Translations under genes and position numbers: made by a program
The notes under the pieces: model-generated
Databases searched by the model: none
Told to the model about the DNA's origin: nothing
Seen by the model: the letters and a program-made list of their open reading frames with translations, nothing else
NCBI GenBank assembly: GCA_965247565.1
Contig: CBDFHF010000003.1
Location: 2,418,001 to 2,482,000, forward strand
DNA: 64,000 nt
DNA from: CBDFHF01 sp965247565
Lineage (GTDB): Bacteria > Pseudomonadota > Gammaproteobacteria > Methylococcales > Methylomonadaceae
Reading direction: 5' to 3'
Shown: one piece after another, positions 25,713 through 34,767 of the stretch
Layout of the letters: each line of letters starts with the position of its first letter
Numbering within the stretch: position 1 is the stretch's first letter

Positions 25713-27608
25713 ATGAGCACTGAATACAACGCGGCGGCAATTGAAGTTTTGAGCGGCTTGGAGCCGGTACGCAAACGTCCGGGTATGTACACGGACACCA
25801 CACGACCCAATCATCTGGTACAAGAGGTGGTCGATAACAGCGTTGACGAGGCTATGGCTGGCCATGCGGATGGCATCGATGTGGTTATTTACAAAGACGG
25901 TTCGGTACTGGTTTCAGATAATGGTCGTGGTATGCCAGTGGATATTCATCCCGAACAAGGCATTCCCGGCGTGGAAGTGATTTTGACCCAACTGCATGCG
26001 GGCGGAAAATTCTCTAACAAAAATTACCAGTTTTCCGGTGGATTACACGGTGTCGGCGTTTCTGTGGTCAACGCCTTATCTGAAAAGTTGGAAATTGATG
26101 TTAAACGCAACGGCAAGGTCTATCACATGGAGTTTGCCGATGGCGATAAAGTCATCGATTTAACCGAAACCGGTACAGTCGGCAAAAATAATACTGGTAC
26201 GACCGTCAAATTCTGGCCGAATAAAAAATATTTCGATTCCGCTAATGTTTCAGTATTGAAGCTCAAACATGTTTTACGTGCGAAAGCGGTATTGTGCCCG
26301 GGTTTAAAAATCACTCTAAAGGTCGATCAGACCGACGAAGAATACGTCTGGTGTTATCAAGACGGTTTACGGGAATATTTACTGGATCGTATCGGCGACA
26401 TTGAGTTTTTTCCACAACAGCCGTTTATGGGGAACATGGCGGGTAGCCACGAAGCGGTGGAATGGGGGATTGTTTGGGCTTTGGAAAATCCCGATGAAAT
26501 GCTGGCGGAAAGTTATGTCAATTTAGTACCAACCGCACAAGGTGGTACCCATGTTAATGGACTGCGAGCCGGATTGACCGAAGCCATGCGCGAGTTTTGC
26601 GATATACGAAATATCCTGCCGCGTGGCGTCAAAGTGGCTCCGGAAGATGTGTGGGAAAATTGCCACTTTGTGCTTTCGGTTAAACTGGAAGATCCGCAGT
26701 TTTCCGGGCAAACCAAAGAGCGCTTGAGCTCGCGGGAATGCGTGGCGTTTGTCTCCGGCGTTGCCAAAGATGGTTTCAGTTTATGGCTGAATCAACATCC
26801 GGCGGAAGGCGAGAAAATTGCCGAGATTATTATTTCCAGCGCACAAAAACGCTTGCGCTCCAATAAAAAGATCATCCGCAAAAAAATCACTTCCGGTCCT
26901 GCTTTGCCTGGTAAATTGGCAGATTGCTCCGCGCAAGATATTGCTAGAACTGAATTGTTTTTAGTAGAAGGTGACTCCGCTGGCGGTTCTGCCAAACAAG
27001 CCAGAGAACGTGACTTTCAGGCCATCATGCCGTTACGCGGTAAAATTTTGAATACGTGGGAAGTAGAATCCAATCAGGTCATGGCGTCGCAGGAGGTTCA
27101 CGATATTGCGGTGGCGTTGGGTATAGAGCCAGGCTCCAGCGATTTACAGCATTTACGCTACGGCAAAGTGTGCATACTGGCTGATGCGGATTCCGACGGC
27201 AACCATATTGCCACGCTGATTTGTGCATTGTTTTATCAACATTTCAACGCGTTAGTCAGGGCAGGGCATGTTTTTGTTGCTATGCCACCGTTGTATCGTA
27301 TTGATGTCGGCAAACGGGTGTTTTATGCGCTGGATGAATCAGAACGCCAGGGCGTTTTAGATCGAATAAAGGTCGAGAAACTTAAAGGTCAAATCAACAT
27401 TCAGCGTTTTAAAGGTTTGGGCGAAATGAATCCCAACCAGCTCAGGGAAACCACCATGAATCCCGACACCCGACGGTTGGTGCAATTGACCATTGAAGAA
27501 AATGACGATACTCGGCTGCAGTTGGATTTATTATTGGCTAAAAAACGCGCACCGGACCGAAAAATCTGGCTGGAAAAGAAAGGTAATTTAGCGGATATAT
27601 TGTCGTGA
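25713..27608 (+). CDS. parE: DNA topoisomerase IV subunit B (ParE)
   Basis: ATPase subunit of topoisomerase IV, which decatenates daughter chromosomes with ParC. The GHKL ATPase region has the EVVDNSVDEAMAGHADGI box, DNGRGMPVD and the glycine lid SGGLHGVGVSVVNALS; the TOPRIM domain has LVEGDSAGGSAKQARERD and ILADADSDGNHI. The 631-residue length fits ParE and lacks the long insertion of gammaproteobacterial GyrB. No parC is next to it. No clear upstream ribosome-binding site stands out, but the N-terminus is conserved. Confidence 0.95.
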   Translation: MSTEYNAAAIEVLSGLEPVRKRPGMYTDTTRPNHLVQEVVDNSVDEAMAGHADGIDVVIYKDGSVLVSDNGRGMPVDIHPEQGIPGVEVILTQLHAGGKFSNKNYQFSGGLHGVGVSVVNALSEKLEIDVKRNGKVYHMEFADGDKVIDLTETGTVGKNNTGTTVKFWPNKKYFDSANVSVLKLKHVLRAKAVLCPGLKITLKVDQTDEEYVWCYQDGLREYLLDRIGDIEFFPQQPFMGNMAGSHEAVEWGIVWALENPDEMLAESYVNLVPTAQGGTHVNGLRAGLTEAMREFCDIRNILPRGVKVAPEDVWENCHFVLSVKLEDPQFSGQTKERLSSRECVAFVSGVAKDGFSLWLNQHPAEGEKIAEIIISSAQKRLRSNKKIIRKKITSGPALPGKLADCSAQDIARTELFLVEGDSAGGSAKQARERDFQAIMPLRGKILNTWEVESNQVMASQEVHDIAVALGIEPGSSDLQHLRYGKVCILADADSDGNHIATLICALFYQHFNALVRAGHVFVAMPPLYRIDVGKRVFYALDESERQGVLDRIKVEKLKGQINIQRFKGLGEMNPNQLRETTMNPDTRRLVQLTIEENDDTRLQLDLLLAKKRAPDRKIWLEKKGNLADILS

Positions 27609-27657
27609 TTGGCGACAAGGCATGTCAATCAACAAGCAATGTATTGTGACCTGTTGG

Positions 27658-27674
27658 TGCCCCCTTAGGGGCAC
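27658..27674 (+). terminator. Possible terminator after parE
   Basis: GTGCCCC and GGGGCAC can form a 7-bp stem around a TTA loop, 50 bp after the parE stop and just before the convergent peptidase gene. The T-rich stretch behind it (TGTTGATTTTA) is weak, so termination is likely but not certain. Confidence 0.45.
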
Positions 27675-27702
27675 TGTTGATTTTAGAGGTTATTGATAAA
27701 TT

Positions 27703-29424
27703 TTATGGTATTAGAATGCTATAAGTGTCTGTGCCTCCTTGTGGTAAGGTGCTTGATCGGGAGGTACTTTCATCGCTAAAAGTTAGGCCCTCTGCTAAAT
27801 CAATTTGATAAGTACCAACGTTGTCCGGTGCTATTACTGCAGTTATGACCAATGAAGCCGTGCCAGATCTCAAATTTCCAATTCCGCATGTGTTAGATGC
27901 TCCAATTGATGTTGTACAAACAACTAAACCGTTGATGGATACTTTGAATGCGTCATCTGCCAAGGAGCCATTGTCACTAACCGTAATACTACCAGATACA
28001 TTTTGATCGATACATGGTTCCGGATTGATTTTCGAGGCATTTTGGTATATTTGCCCATTCGGAGCATATTCAAAATGAAGGTGTGGTCCACTAGAACCAC
28101 CTGAGTTATCTGATAGCGCAATTTGATCTCCTTTGTTTACTTGAGTGCCTTCCGGTAACGAACTACTTTCCAAGTGTGCATATAGAGTTTTAGAGCCGTC
28201 TGTGTGTTTCAAAACAATGTATTTACCCCAGCCTTTCACACTCTTACCAGATCGGGGGTCTGGTCTTGGAAGAGGTCGTTCATTAAATCCTACCTTCTCA
28301 ATAACCCCATCAGATGCTGCAAAAACTTCAGTTCCGTTAGCTGCCCTATAATCAGTTCCATAGTGATTTGAGCCATTATATGAACTTGTAACAGTCCGAT
28401 TTTCAATTGGAGCCCCCAATGTAGCCCCCTCACAAGTTATAGCTGCAGCCTTGCTAAGGGAGAGATTAAGACTTAATGATAAAATGCTTCTAGTGGCATC
28501 CAATGGCTGATTTAATGGTTTCTCAATTGATTTTGTTCTGTTTTTTAGTGATGAAGTAGGCGAAATATTTTGTTTTGTTGGTGTGGTCCCGACAATAATA
28601 ATTGCCTCAAACGTTTCATCAGTATTACGTCGATTAGTAAAAACTTCTGGTGGAAGATTTACTTCAACGCGCTTATTAGTCAGTGAAAAAGTAGAAGGAA
28701 ATAATTCAAAGTTATCTAAAACTTCATCCCCTCCGTCCTGAAAAACCTGTGCAAACACTTTTATTTCCGAATTATAAGGGATTGTTGATAAAAAATTTGC
28801 TGGCACATCTATTAATGCGGTTATGGGCTTAGCGGATTTTGTTTCACCGGTGTTAATTCGAACTTCATACGATACTCGTTTTCCTGCAGAAAATATTTGA
28901 GAAGTTAATTCAAAATCAGCAGCTGTTTCGGGTAATGACGTAGCAGCAAGATTGACATTTTGCTCATCTGAAAAAGAGCCGTCTGGAAATGACACACTTG
29001 CTACGCCACTCAATTCTATTGAGCCGCCAGTTGATGAAATAGTTTTCGAAATGCTTTTAGATGAATTTGATACAAAGCTTATTTTCCAGGAAAGGATATT
29101 TGGGTCAAATTTAAACCGCCTATCTTGACGTATCGTAAAAGTATCAGTACTTGTCGATGTTTCACCTGAAGTCAAATTATTGAAGCTGAGTGTGTTATCA
29201 ATAATGGAGGTATTGGCAGTATTACTAGATACGGTTGCGCTAACATTTTGTTTGGCAACAGAGTCATTGATAATTTTGGCGCGATAGGTGTACTCGTAAA
29301 TTGTCCTATTTATTTGCTTCTTGCTTATTAATAGGTACGGTTGATCAATGCTCGGTTCTGCAATTGCTAATCCCGTATATAAAAACTGAAAAATCAGGAT
29401 TGTTAAAAAATTAGATATTTTCAT
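27703..29424 (-). CDS. Secreted M23-family peptidase-domain protein
   Basis: I start at ATG 29424, which has AAGGAGAG upstream and opens a signal peptide (MKISNFLTILIFQFLYTGLA, then IAEPS). Residues about 30-330 are Ser/Thr-rich and look like stacked beta domains. The M23 (LytM) domain at about 345-470 has HYGTDYRA (zinc His and Asp) and SSGPHLHFEYAP (HxH), so a zinc peptidase that cuts peptidoglycan or protein cross-links is expected. The last 100 residues form another beta-type domain. It overlaps the 3' end of a PEP-CTERM gene by 14 bases, which suggests joint expression and a common role at the cell surface. Confidence 0.82.
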   Translation of the reverse strand: MKISNFLTILIFQFLYTGLAIAEPSIDQPYLLISKKQINRTIYEYTYRAKIINDSVAKQNVSATVSSNTANTSIIDNTLSFNNLTSGETSTSTDTFTIRQDRRFKFDPNILSWKISFVSNSSKSISKTISSTGGSIELSGVASVSFPDGSFSDEQNVNLAATSLPETAADFELTSQIFSAGKRVSYEVRINTGETKSAKPITALIDVPANFLSTIPYNSEIKVFAQVFQDGGDEVLDNFELFPSTFSLTNKRVEVNLPPEVFTNRRNTDETFEAIIIVGTTPTKQNISPTSSLKNRTKSIEKPLNQPLDATRSILSLSLNLSLSKAAAITCEGATLGAPIENRTVTSSYNGSNHYGTDYRAANGTEVFAASDGVIEKVGFNERPLPRPDPRSGKSVKGWGKYIVLKHTDGSKTLYAHLESSSLPEGTQVNKGDQIALSDNSGGSSGPHLHFEYAPNGQIYQNASKINPEPCIDQNVSGSITVSDNGSLADDAFKVSINGLVVCTTSIGASNTCGIGNLRSGTASLVITAVIAPDNVGTYQIDLAEGLTFSDESTSRSSTLPQGGTDTYSILIP

Positions 29425-29977
29425 AATGGCTCTCCTTGTTGCGATACGTATTTTTCTTAAATCCTGCAATCCCAATTAATCCAATCGTTAGCATGATAAT
29501 CGTTGCAGGTTCGGGAACGGGTTGTGTCGATTGTGTGATACCGGATGCGACAACGTTAAATGAATTGTCGTATATTTCATAGGACTGCGCGCCTGGAGTG
29601 CCATTTCCAGACCAAAGATAGCTAACTACGAATTGATCCACTAACGAAGCTCCGTTGGTTAACGACAATGCATCATATTTTCCATCATCTGGTAACAAAT
29701 CATCTGGTTGCAAAACCAAGATATTCCAATCAGCATTCACCAATGGAGCCGGATCTTCCAGGTTGGAATAGAGTTGGTGGTCAAAAAAGATTGAAAAGCC
29801 ATTATTAGCGATAAACGAATAATCACTGACTGTGTAAGTGTACTTCCATAAGTCTTGACCAACTGACGTATCCGCTAAATCAGTAGCTTCATAAACTATA
29901 TTTATAGCATTTGCCGGGATAGCAACAAACATTGAACAAAGCGCGAATAAAGACACCCAAAATTTACTTAATATCAT
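29411..29977 (-). CDS. PEP-CTERM sorted secreted protein
   Basis: The start follows AAAGGAGGAC. The 188-residue product has a signal peptide (cleavage near PANA-INIVY), a globular part of unknown fold, and a PEP-CTERM tail: VPEPATIIML, then a hydrophobic helix and a basic GFKKN end. Such tails are cut by exosortase during surface sorting. An unusual extra ten residues (RNKESHYENI) follow the basic cluster, encoded in the overlap with the next gene. No exosortase gene is in the window. Confidence 0.82.
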   Translation of the reverse strand: MILSKFWVSLFALCSMFVAIPANAINIVYEATDLADTSVGQDLWKYTYTVSDYSFIANNGFSIFFDHQLYSNLEDPAPLVNADWNILVLQPDDLLPDDGKYDALSLTNGASLVDQFVVSYLWSGNGTPGAQSYEIYDNSFNVVASGITQSTQPVPEPATIIMLTIGLIGIAGFKKNTYRNKESHYENI

Positions 29978-30882
29978 TAGTCCTCCTTTAATTAAAAACT
30001 GAGTCTATAAGCTTGGTAAAAGGTAATGAAATTAGCGTGAGTTAGTTAGCCATACAGATATTTATCACTCAATTGAACTTATAAACCCAAACATAAAGAA
30101 CAATTACCCTGAAATATAGGGATCATTCTTTGTATGGTCTTAAGCACGTATCACGCCAACATATAATTTCAATCCTTTTACGTTATTAGCAAGACGCTTT
30201 TTCCAAAAGATTAGGATTGATAAAACATGAACAACAAATAGATTTTTATTGTTGATGAATTGATGGTTTTAAGCAGATCAAAGAATTTGAAGTTGTAACT
30301 ATTAAAATAGCTTTCAATAAACCCAGCAGTGTTTTTTATAGATAGTAAACAAAAAATGTAAAATAATTTGACGCATTGCTGTCAATTTAATTTCCATACT
30401 GATTCCCTTGAATTATGGAAATCGATATAACCTTGAGAATTTGGACGAAATTTAGTGTGCTAAATATTCAAGCAGATTGTATACGCACAGTTTGAATGTA
30501 AGCTGATAACTACGAAAACTCTGTCTACACGCTTTGATATTACTGAGTTTTGATTCTGAAGATTCCTGTAGCAGACAAAGATCGTTAATGACAATATTTC
30601 TGATATTCTGGAGGCGGTAGATTTTTTAAGTCAGAAAAATCAAGTGTTAAACTACCAAAATAGCGATGTAAAAAATATTGACATGACATCATGGTTTATA
30701 ATGTAGAGGTGTGACTAAGACCACTCTTGTTTGTTCAGTGTCAACAAACAAGAGTGAATCTACAAAAATTGATAAGGTTGATGTTAGATGTTAGCGATCT
30801 AAGTCTGTAAGAATTACTGACACTGCCGATTTATGTTTTTTGTTCTTTGCATTAGATTTGTCTGTATTTAACCATACAAAAA
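29978..30882 (+). other. Long AT-rich intergenic region
   Basis: About 900 bases without a convincing gene, between the PEP-CTERM gene (promoter side) and the 3' end of the GGDEF gene. It should contain the PEP-CTERM promoter. A perfect 14-bp inverted repeat lies at 30722-30756, listed separately. No tRNA, IS fragment or conserved protein fragment is recognisable in either direction. Confidence 0.55.
30722..30756 (+). repeat. Perfect 14-bp inverted repeat (hairpin)
   Basis: CACTCTTGTTTGTT and AACAAACAAGAGTG are exact complements separated by the 7-base loop CAGTGTC. No run of T follows on either strand, so it is not a typical terminator. TTGACA (30678-30683) and TATAAT (30697-30702) lie upstream but only 13 bases apart. 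It could be part of a small RNA, an operator or an IS scar. Confidence 0.6.
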
Positions 30883-32055
30883 TCAACCTGAAACGGCCGT
30901 TGAAAGCTGCTTTTCGTCAAAAATAACGCCGCCATTTTCAACCCGGTTTCTGCCATTATTCTTGGCCTTGTATAAGGCCGCGTCGGCAGCTTTAATCAGA
31001 CGGGTGCTGATCTCCCCGGCCATCGAAGTTAGTTTCGCATCAGGCATGTAAGTGGCTGAGCCGATGGAAATGGTGGCAATAATAGTCACCTCATCTACTT
31101 CTATGGTTAACGCCTGAATAGTCTTGCGGATTCGCTCAGCAATTTCCAGTACTTTCAGTTCGTTGATATTGGTTAATAAGGCGATAAATTCTTCGCCACC
31201 GTAACGGGCTAAGACATCATTGTTTCTCAGTTGGGTTTTTATGGCGGCGGCTACCATAGTTAATACTTTGTCGCCGACTTGGTGGCCATAAACATCATTG
31301 ACCGACTTAAAGTGGTCTATATCTAAAAATAAGCAGGAAATCGGCTCGACATTACGTTGGCAGCGATCCAGTTCTTCACCGATTCTTTGCTCAAAGCAGC
31401 GCCGGTTATTGACGCCGGTTAAGGTATCGATAAAGCTGGTCCGTTTGATGGTTTCGTAATTCAGAATGTTTTCCAGGCAAACAGTAATGATTGCAACTAA
31501 GTGTTCGACAAAATCTGTGCCCATGTTATCAACAAACTTATCTGCATGATAGCTGCCGAAATTAAGGGCTCCTAGGTAATTGTCGTGGCGATTTAATGGA
31601 ATCAGTGCAACGCTGGCAGGCGGGATTTCGACATGGGCAAAATAATTTTCGCAGATTTGTGGTCTATAAGAGCCGACATAAGGCCTAATGGAGCCGCCAA
31701 ATGTCGTTTTTAGCAATTCTTTATCTTTTAGGAGAACCAAGCCGTCCATCTGAGTTGCTTCGTGGTTTTCGCTATCGAGAATAATGCCAATTTCACCTTT
31801 TTCATCAACTAAGCATAAGCTAATAACATCAAGATCAAAGTATTTTTTCGCTTCGTCCAGAAGCAGTGTGATCATGGTTGCCAGCGAGTCAAGTTTTAGT
31901 AAACGCATCTCGAAGGCTTGAAACTTTCTTAATGTGGCGCCATTTTGTTTGGCCCGATCAATCATGCCATCCGTATGGCTCTCCATCACGTATGTCTTGG
32001 TGATTAAATCTTCTAAAGCGGTGATTAGTAGTTGTTCTGCCAAGATAACCCTCAT
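30883..32055 (-). CDS. DUF484/GAF-like plus GGDEF diguanylate cyclase
   Basis: Predicted to make cyclic di-GMP. ATG 32055 (MRVILAEQLLITALEDL) is chosen over a TTG 57 bases upstream; the choice is uncertain. Residues about 30-200 resemble DUF484, a GAF-like sensor (LLDEAKKYFDLDVISLCLVD, then VALIPLNRHDNYLGALNFGS). Residues about 225-390 form the GGDEF domain with LDIDHFKSVNDVYGHQVGD and the active-site sequence ARYGGEEFIALL. I see no RxxD inhibitory site just before it. It is cytoplasmic with no membrane segments. It follows ligA on the same strand. Confidence 0.88.
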   Translation of the reverse strand: MRVILAEQLLITALEDLITKTYVMESHTDGMIDRAKQNGATLRKFQAFEMRLLKLDSLATMITLLLDEAKKYFDLDVISLCLVDEKGEIGIILDSENHEATQMDGLVLLKDKELLKTTFGGSIRPYVGSYRPQICENYFAHVEIPPASVALIPLNRHDNYLGALNFGSYHADKFVDNMGTDFVEHLVAIITVCLENILNYETIKRTSFIDTLTGVNNRRCFEQRIGEELDRCQRNVEPISCLFLDIDHFKSVNDVYGHQVGDKVLTMVAAAIKTQLRNNDVLARYGGEEFIALLTNINELKVLEIAERIRKTIQALTIEVDEVTIIATISIGSATYMPDAKLTSMAGEISTRLIKAADAALYKAKNNGRNRVENGGVIFDEKQLSTAVSG

Positions 32056-32133
32056 TGCAATACTTGCAAGAAAGAAGTTGATAACCTTGTTAAGGCTAGC
32101 AGTTTCTAGCAAAAAACCAAGTTGCGTGCCTAA

Positions 32134-34083
32134 TTATTTAGCCAATAGCGCTAGGTACTCTTCCTCACTAATCACTTGAACACCTTTCTCCGTCGCCGCG
32201 TTGATTTTTGCAACGCCTACATCGGAACCGGTCACCAGAAAATCAGTTTTCCCGGTCACAGAACTGGCTACTTTTGCACCCAGACGCTTGGCTTCTTTGC
32301 TCATGTCATCGCGTTTGCCGTGTTGCATAGTGCCAGTAAAAACGATGGTTTTTCCGGTAATTGCCGTAGCTGTTGTTTGTCGCTCAACTAGTAACGGCGT
32401 TTCAGTCAAATTAAAGCCTAGTTGATAAAGTTGCAAAAAATCATCTTTGATACCGGCAAGACAAGTTACAACCGCAGCGCCGGTTTTTTCAGCAAAGCCT
32501 TCGATAGCTATAATGTCTTCCAGCGTTAGCGCAAAAATATCAAGCAAGTGATGGTGTTGCAACAAGCGTTCGCAATTGCCTAGACCCATTCGGTAAATGC
32601 CAAAAGCACCCAGAAAACGCCAATCTTCGATGGCCTCCTGGCGGCTGCGTTGTAGTTGATCGAGTAAGTTTTGTGCAGTTTTGTCTCCAAAACCGATATC
32701 TTGCAGTTGTAATAAGGTTAACTGATAGACGGCATAAACCGAGTTGATACCGGCAGCATGCAGTTTTTCTATGGTTTTTTGGCCAAAACCATCAATATTT
32801 GCTAGCGTCCTGAAAAAATGTTCAATACTGTTTTCAATTTGGGCAGGGCATTGAGTGTTGTTTAAGCAATATAAATAATCACTATCCCAGACTAATTTAC
32901 TACCACAGCTTGGGCAATGCTCGGGAATCTGTGGTGTGCTGGGTTTAATAACGCGCTCAATTTTAGGAATGACCAGCCCGCTCCGGGTCAGTTCAATTAA
33001 CGTGCCTGTACCAATACCCAGCTCCCTAACCATGCCGTAATGATGGGCGGTGGCCCTGGAAATTAAAGCGCCGCTCAATTTAGTGGGTTCCAGCTCGGTT
33101 ACTGGATTGACACGTCCGGAGCGGGATGTTTGAGGTGTAACACTTAACACTCGAACTTCTGCTGAACTGATATTGTTTTTATAGGCTATTTGCCAGCGAT
33201 GATGGTGACGAGTTGCGCCGATGTGTTTTTTTACCACGTCATCGGTGATCTCAAACACCACGCCGTCCACATCATAATCGACTAATGCCAGTACTTTTTC
33301 GACAATATCGATAAAATCGGTGCGTAATTGTTGCGCCGACCCGAGCCAATGCGGCAATTGTGCAAATGGGTAGAATACTGCCGCCTGATTTTGAATCGCT
33401 TCCAAAGCATGTTGGTCCAAATCTTTTTCTTTAATGATACTAGCCTGAAAATTTCTGGAGTTTTCAAAGTAATGGGCTAAAAAAGTATTGAAATAAGATT
33501 GGCTGACGACAATTTCGCCCGGACCCTGTCCACGCTTGCCGTTACCACCAACTTGCAAACCGCGGTCAAAGACTCGGCTGATGTCGGTGCCTTTACGGCC
33601 ATCACCGCGTGTATAGAGCATAACGCCGTCGTCGTAAGCGGCATAGCCATCCAATTTTGGAGTGGCTTTAAAAACTAAATTGCATAAAGAAATACTGCAT
33701 TCCTCAGCCGCTTTTTCTATGCGCGATATCCATTTCTCGATAGCATCCTGACTATATGCTTTTTCGGTGGACAGCATCAGTTCAGGTAGCGCAACCGTTT
33801 TACCGGTGAATGCGGGTTCTACTTCAACAGTTGCTAAAAAAGGGTGCTGAGGGTGGCGTTTTTGTAATTCCGCTAAAAAAACAGAATCATAGATATAATC
33901 GGAAATTAGCGGTAGGCCACTACGGTAGAGAAAATTGCACAGTTCCAAAAAATCAAGCAACTGAGCATCGCTGAGGTGCGTAGCATTTAGTTGTGTAACG
34001 GTCTGTGCAATTAGATCAGGATTGAGGTGAGCTGTTTTTAAGGCAGTGCTATTAACGAGTTGCAGTTGCTCACTACTCAGCAT
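32134..34083 (-). CDS. ligA: NAD+-dependent DNA ligase, divergent LigA
   Basis: Seals nicks in DNA using NAD+. The adenylation motif is KLDG (Lys143), followed by RGDGRKGTD; DGVVFEI and the AYK motif are present, then an OB fold (RSGRVNPVTELEP), a four-Cys zinc finger (CPSCGSK, then CLNNTQCPAQ), HhH repeats and a BRCT domain (GKTIVFTGTMQHGKRDDMSK). The length is 649 residues. Several blocks differ from usual LigA: the NMN-site DSPTQRVG and the PMLSL-x-NAF motifs are replaced (ELMLSTEKAYS), and the active-site surroundings read FKATPKLDGYAAY. The position after smc-zipA is the normal ligA locus, so it is probably the housekeeping ligase or a replacement for it. Confidence 0.85.
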   Translation of the reverse strand: MLSSEQLQLVNSTALKTAHLNPDLIAQTVTQLNATHLSDAQLLDFLELCNFLYRSGLPLISDYIYDSVFLAELQKRHPQHPFLATVEVEPAFTGKTVALPELMLSTEKAYSQDAIEKWISRIEKAAEECSISLCNLVFKATPKLDGYAAYDDGVMLYTRGDGRKGTDISRVFDRGLQVGGNGKRGQGPGEIVVSQSYFNTFLAHYFENSRNFQASIIKEKDLDQHALEAIQNQAAVFYPFAQLPHWLGSAQQLRTDFIDIVEKVLALVDYDVDGVVFEITDDVVKKHIGATRHHHRWQIAYKNNISSAEVRVLSVTPQTSRSGRVNPVTELEPTKLSGALISRATAHHYGMVRELGIGTGTLIELTRSGLVIPKIERVIKPSTPQIPEHCPSCGSKLVWDSDYLYCLNNTQCPAQIENSIEHFFRTLANIDGFGQKTIEKLHAAGINSVYAVYQLTLLQLQDIGFGDKTAQNLLDQLQRSRQEAIEDWRFLGAFGIYRMGLGNCERLLQHHHLLDIFALTLEDIIAIEGFAEKTGAAVVTCLAGIKDDFLQLYQLGFNLTETPLLVERQTTATAITGKTIVFTGTMQHGKRDDMSKEAKRLGAKVASSVTGKTDFLVTGSDVGVAKINAATEKGVQVISEEEYLALLAK

Positions 34084-34089
34084 CAGGTT

Positions 34090-34767
34090 TTACAGGCCAA
34101 AACGAATGGCGGTAATCGTTTCATCGGTTAGCAGTTGTCTTTTATGATCCCAGACTACTCCATCCAACTCAGTTGCTAGGGTTTGAATGGTTTCAACATA
34201 ATCGTCAAAAACAGCACGGGCGTCGTCCAGTTCACCTGGTTGCATAAAAAACACCAAGCCAGGACAATAAAAATCCTGTAGATTTTTATCGGGAAAAATG
34301 CCCGGTTCAACCATGCAGGCAACTCCAAAATCAACCAGACGGTTGGTATCTAGACGCTCATATATTTTTAAACTACCGTATTCCAGTCCGGCTCTCTTAA
34401 AAGCCTTATCCAGCGCCAAACCATTAAAACCCTCGTCCGCATTGGCTATGATACTAAATTGAATAATTGGGGGAATCGCTATTCGGGGTTCAAGATCAAA
34501 ATCGTCGAGTTCAAAATCTTCCAGCTCGAAATCAGAAGGCTGTTCAAAAAAACTGTCCGGTTTTTTAGCATAGCTACCTACTTTTTCTCTAGCTGTGTCC
34601 AAAGGGGATATCTCAAAGTCATCATCATGATCAACAGGAACCGACTCCCCATACCAATCGCGCCTATCCTGTGTTTTTTTGTTTTTAAAAAAAGCCCAGA
34701 ATAGCATGCCGATAATTACTAGCAAACCGGTAGCAATAATTACAACTCTTAATAGTTCTTTATCCAT
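34090..34767 (-). CDS. zipA: Cell division protein ZipA
   Basis: Membrane anchor that tethers FtsZ to the inner membrane. An N-terminal helix (VVIIATGLLVIIGMLFWAFF) is followed by a short acidic linker (DFELEDFELDDFDLE) instead of the long Pro/Gln-rich linker of enterobacteria, then the FtsZ-binding domain (IIQFSIIANADEGFNGLALD through QPGELDDARAVFDDY). At 225 residues it is shorter than E. coli ZipA because of that linker. Its ATG overlaps the smc stop by one base. Confidence 0.93.
   Translation of the reverse strand: MDKELLRVVIIATGLLVIIGMLFWAFFKNKKTQDRRDWYGESVPVDHDDDFEISPLDTAREKVGSYAKKPDSFFEQPSDFELEDFELDDFDLEPRIAIPPIIQFSIIANADEGFNGLALDKAFKRAGLEYGSLKIYERLDTNRLVDFGVACMVEPGIFPDKNLQDFYCPGLVFFMQPGELDDARAVFDDYVETIQTLATELDGVVWDHKRQLLTDETITAIRFGL

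Noticed and set aside
30678..30702. TTGACA and TATAAT as a strong promoter
   Set aside because: The spacing is only 13 bases, too short for a normal sigma-70 promoter; kept only as context for the hairpin.
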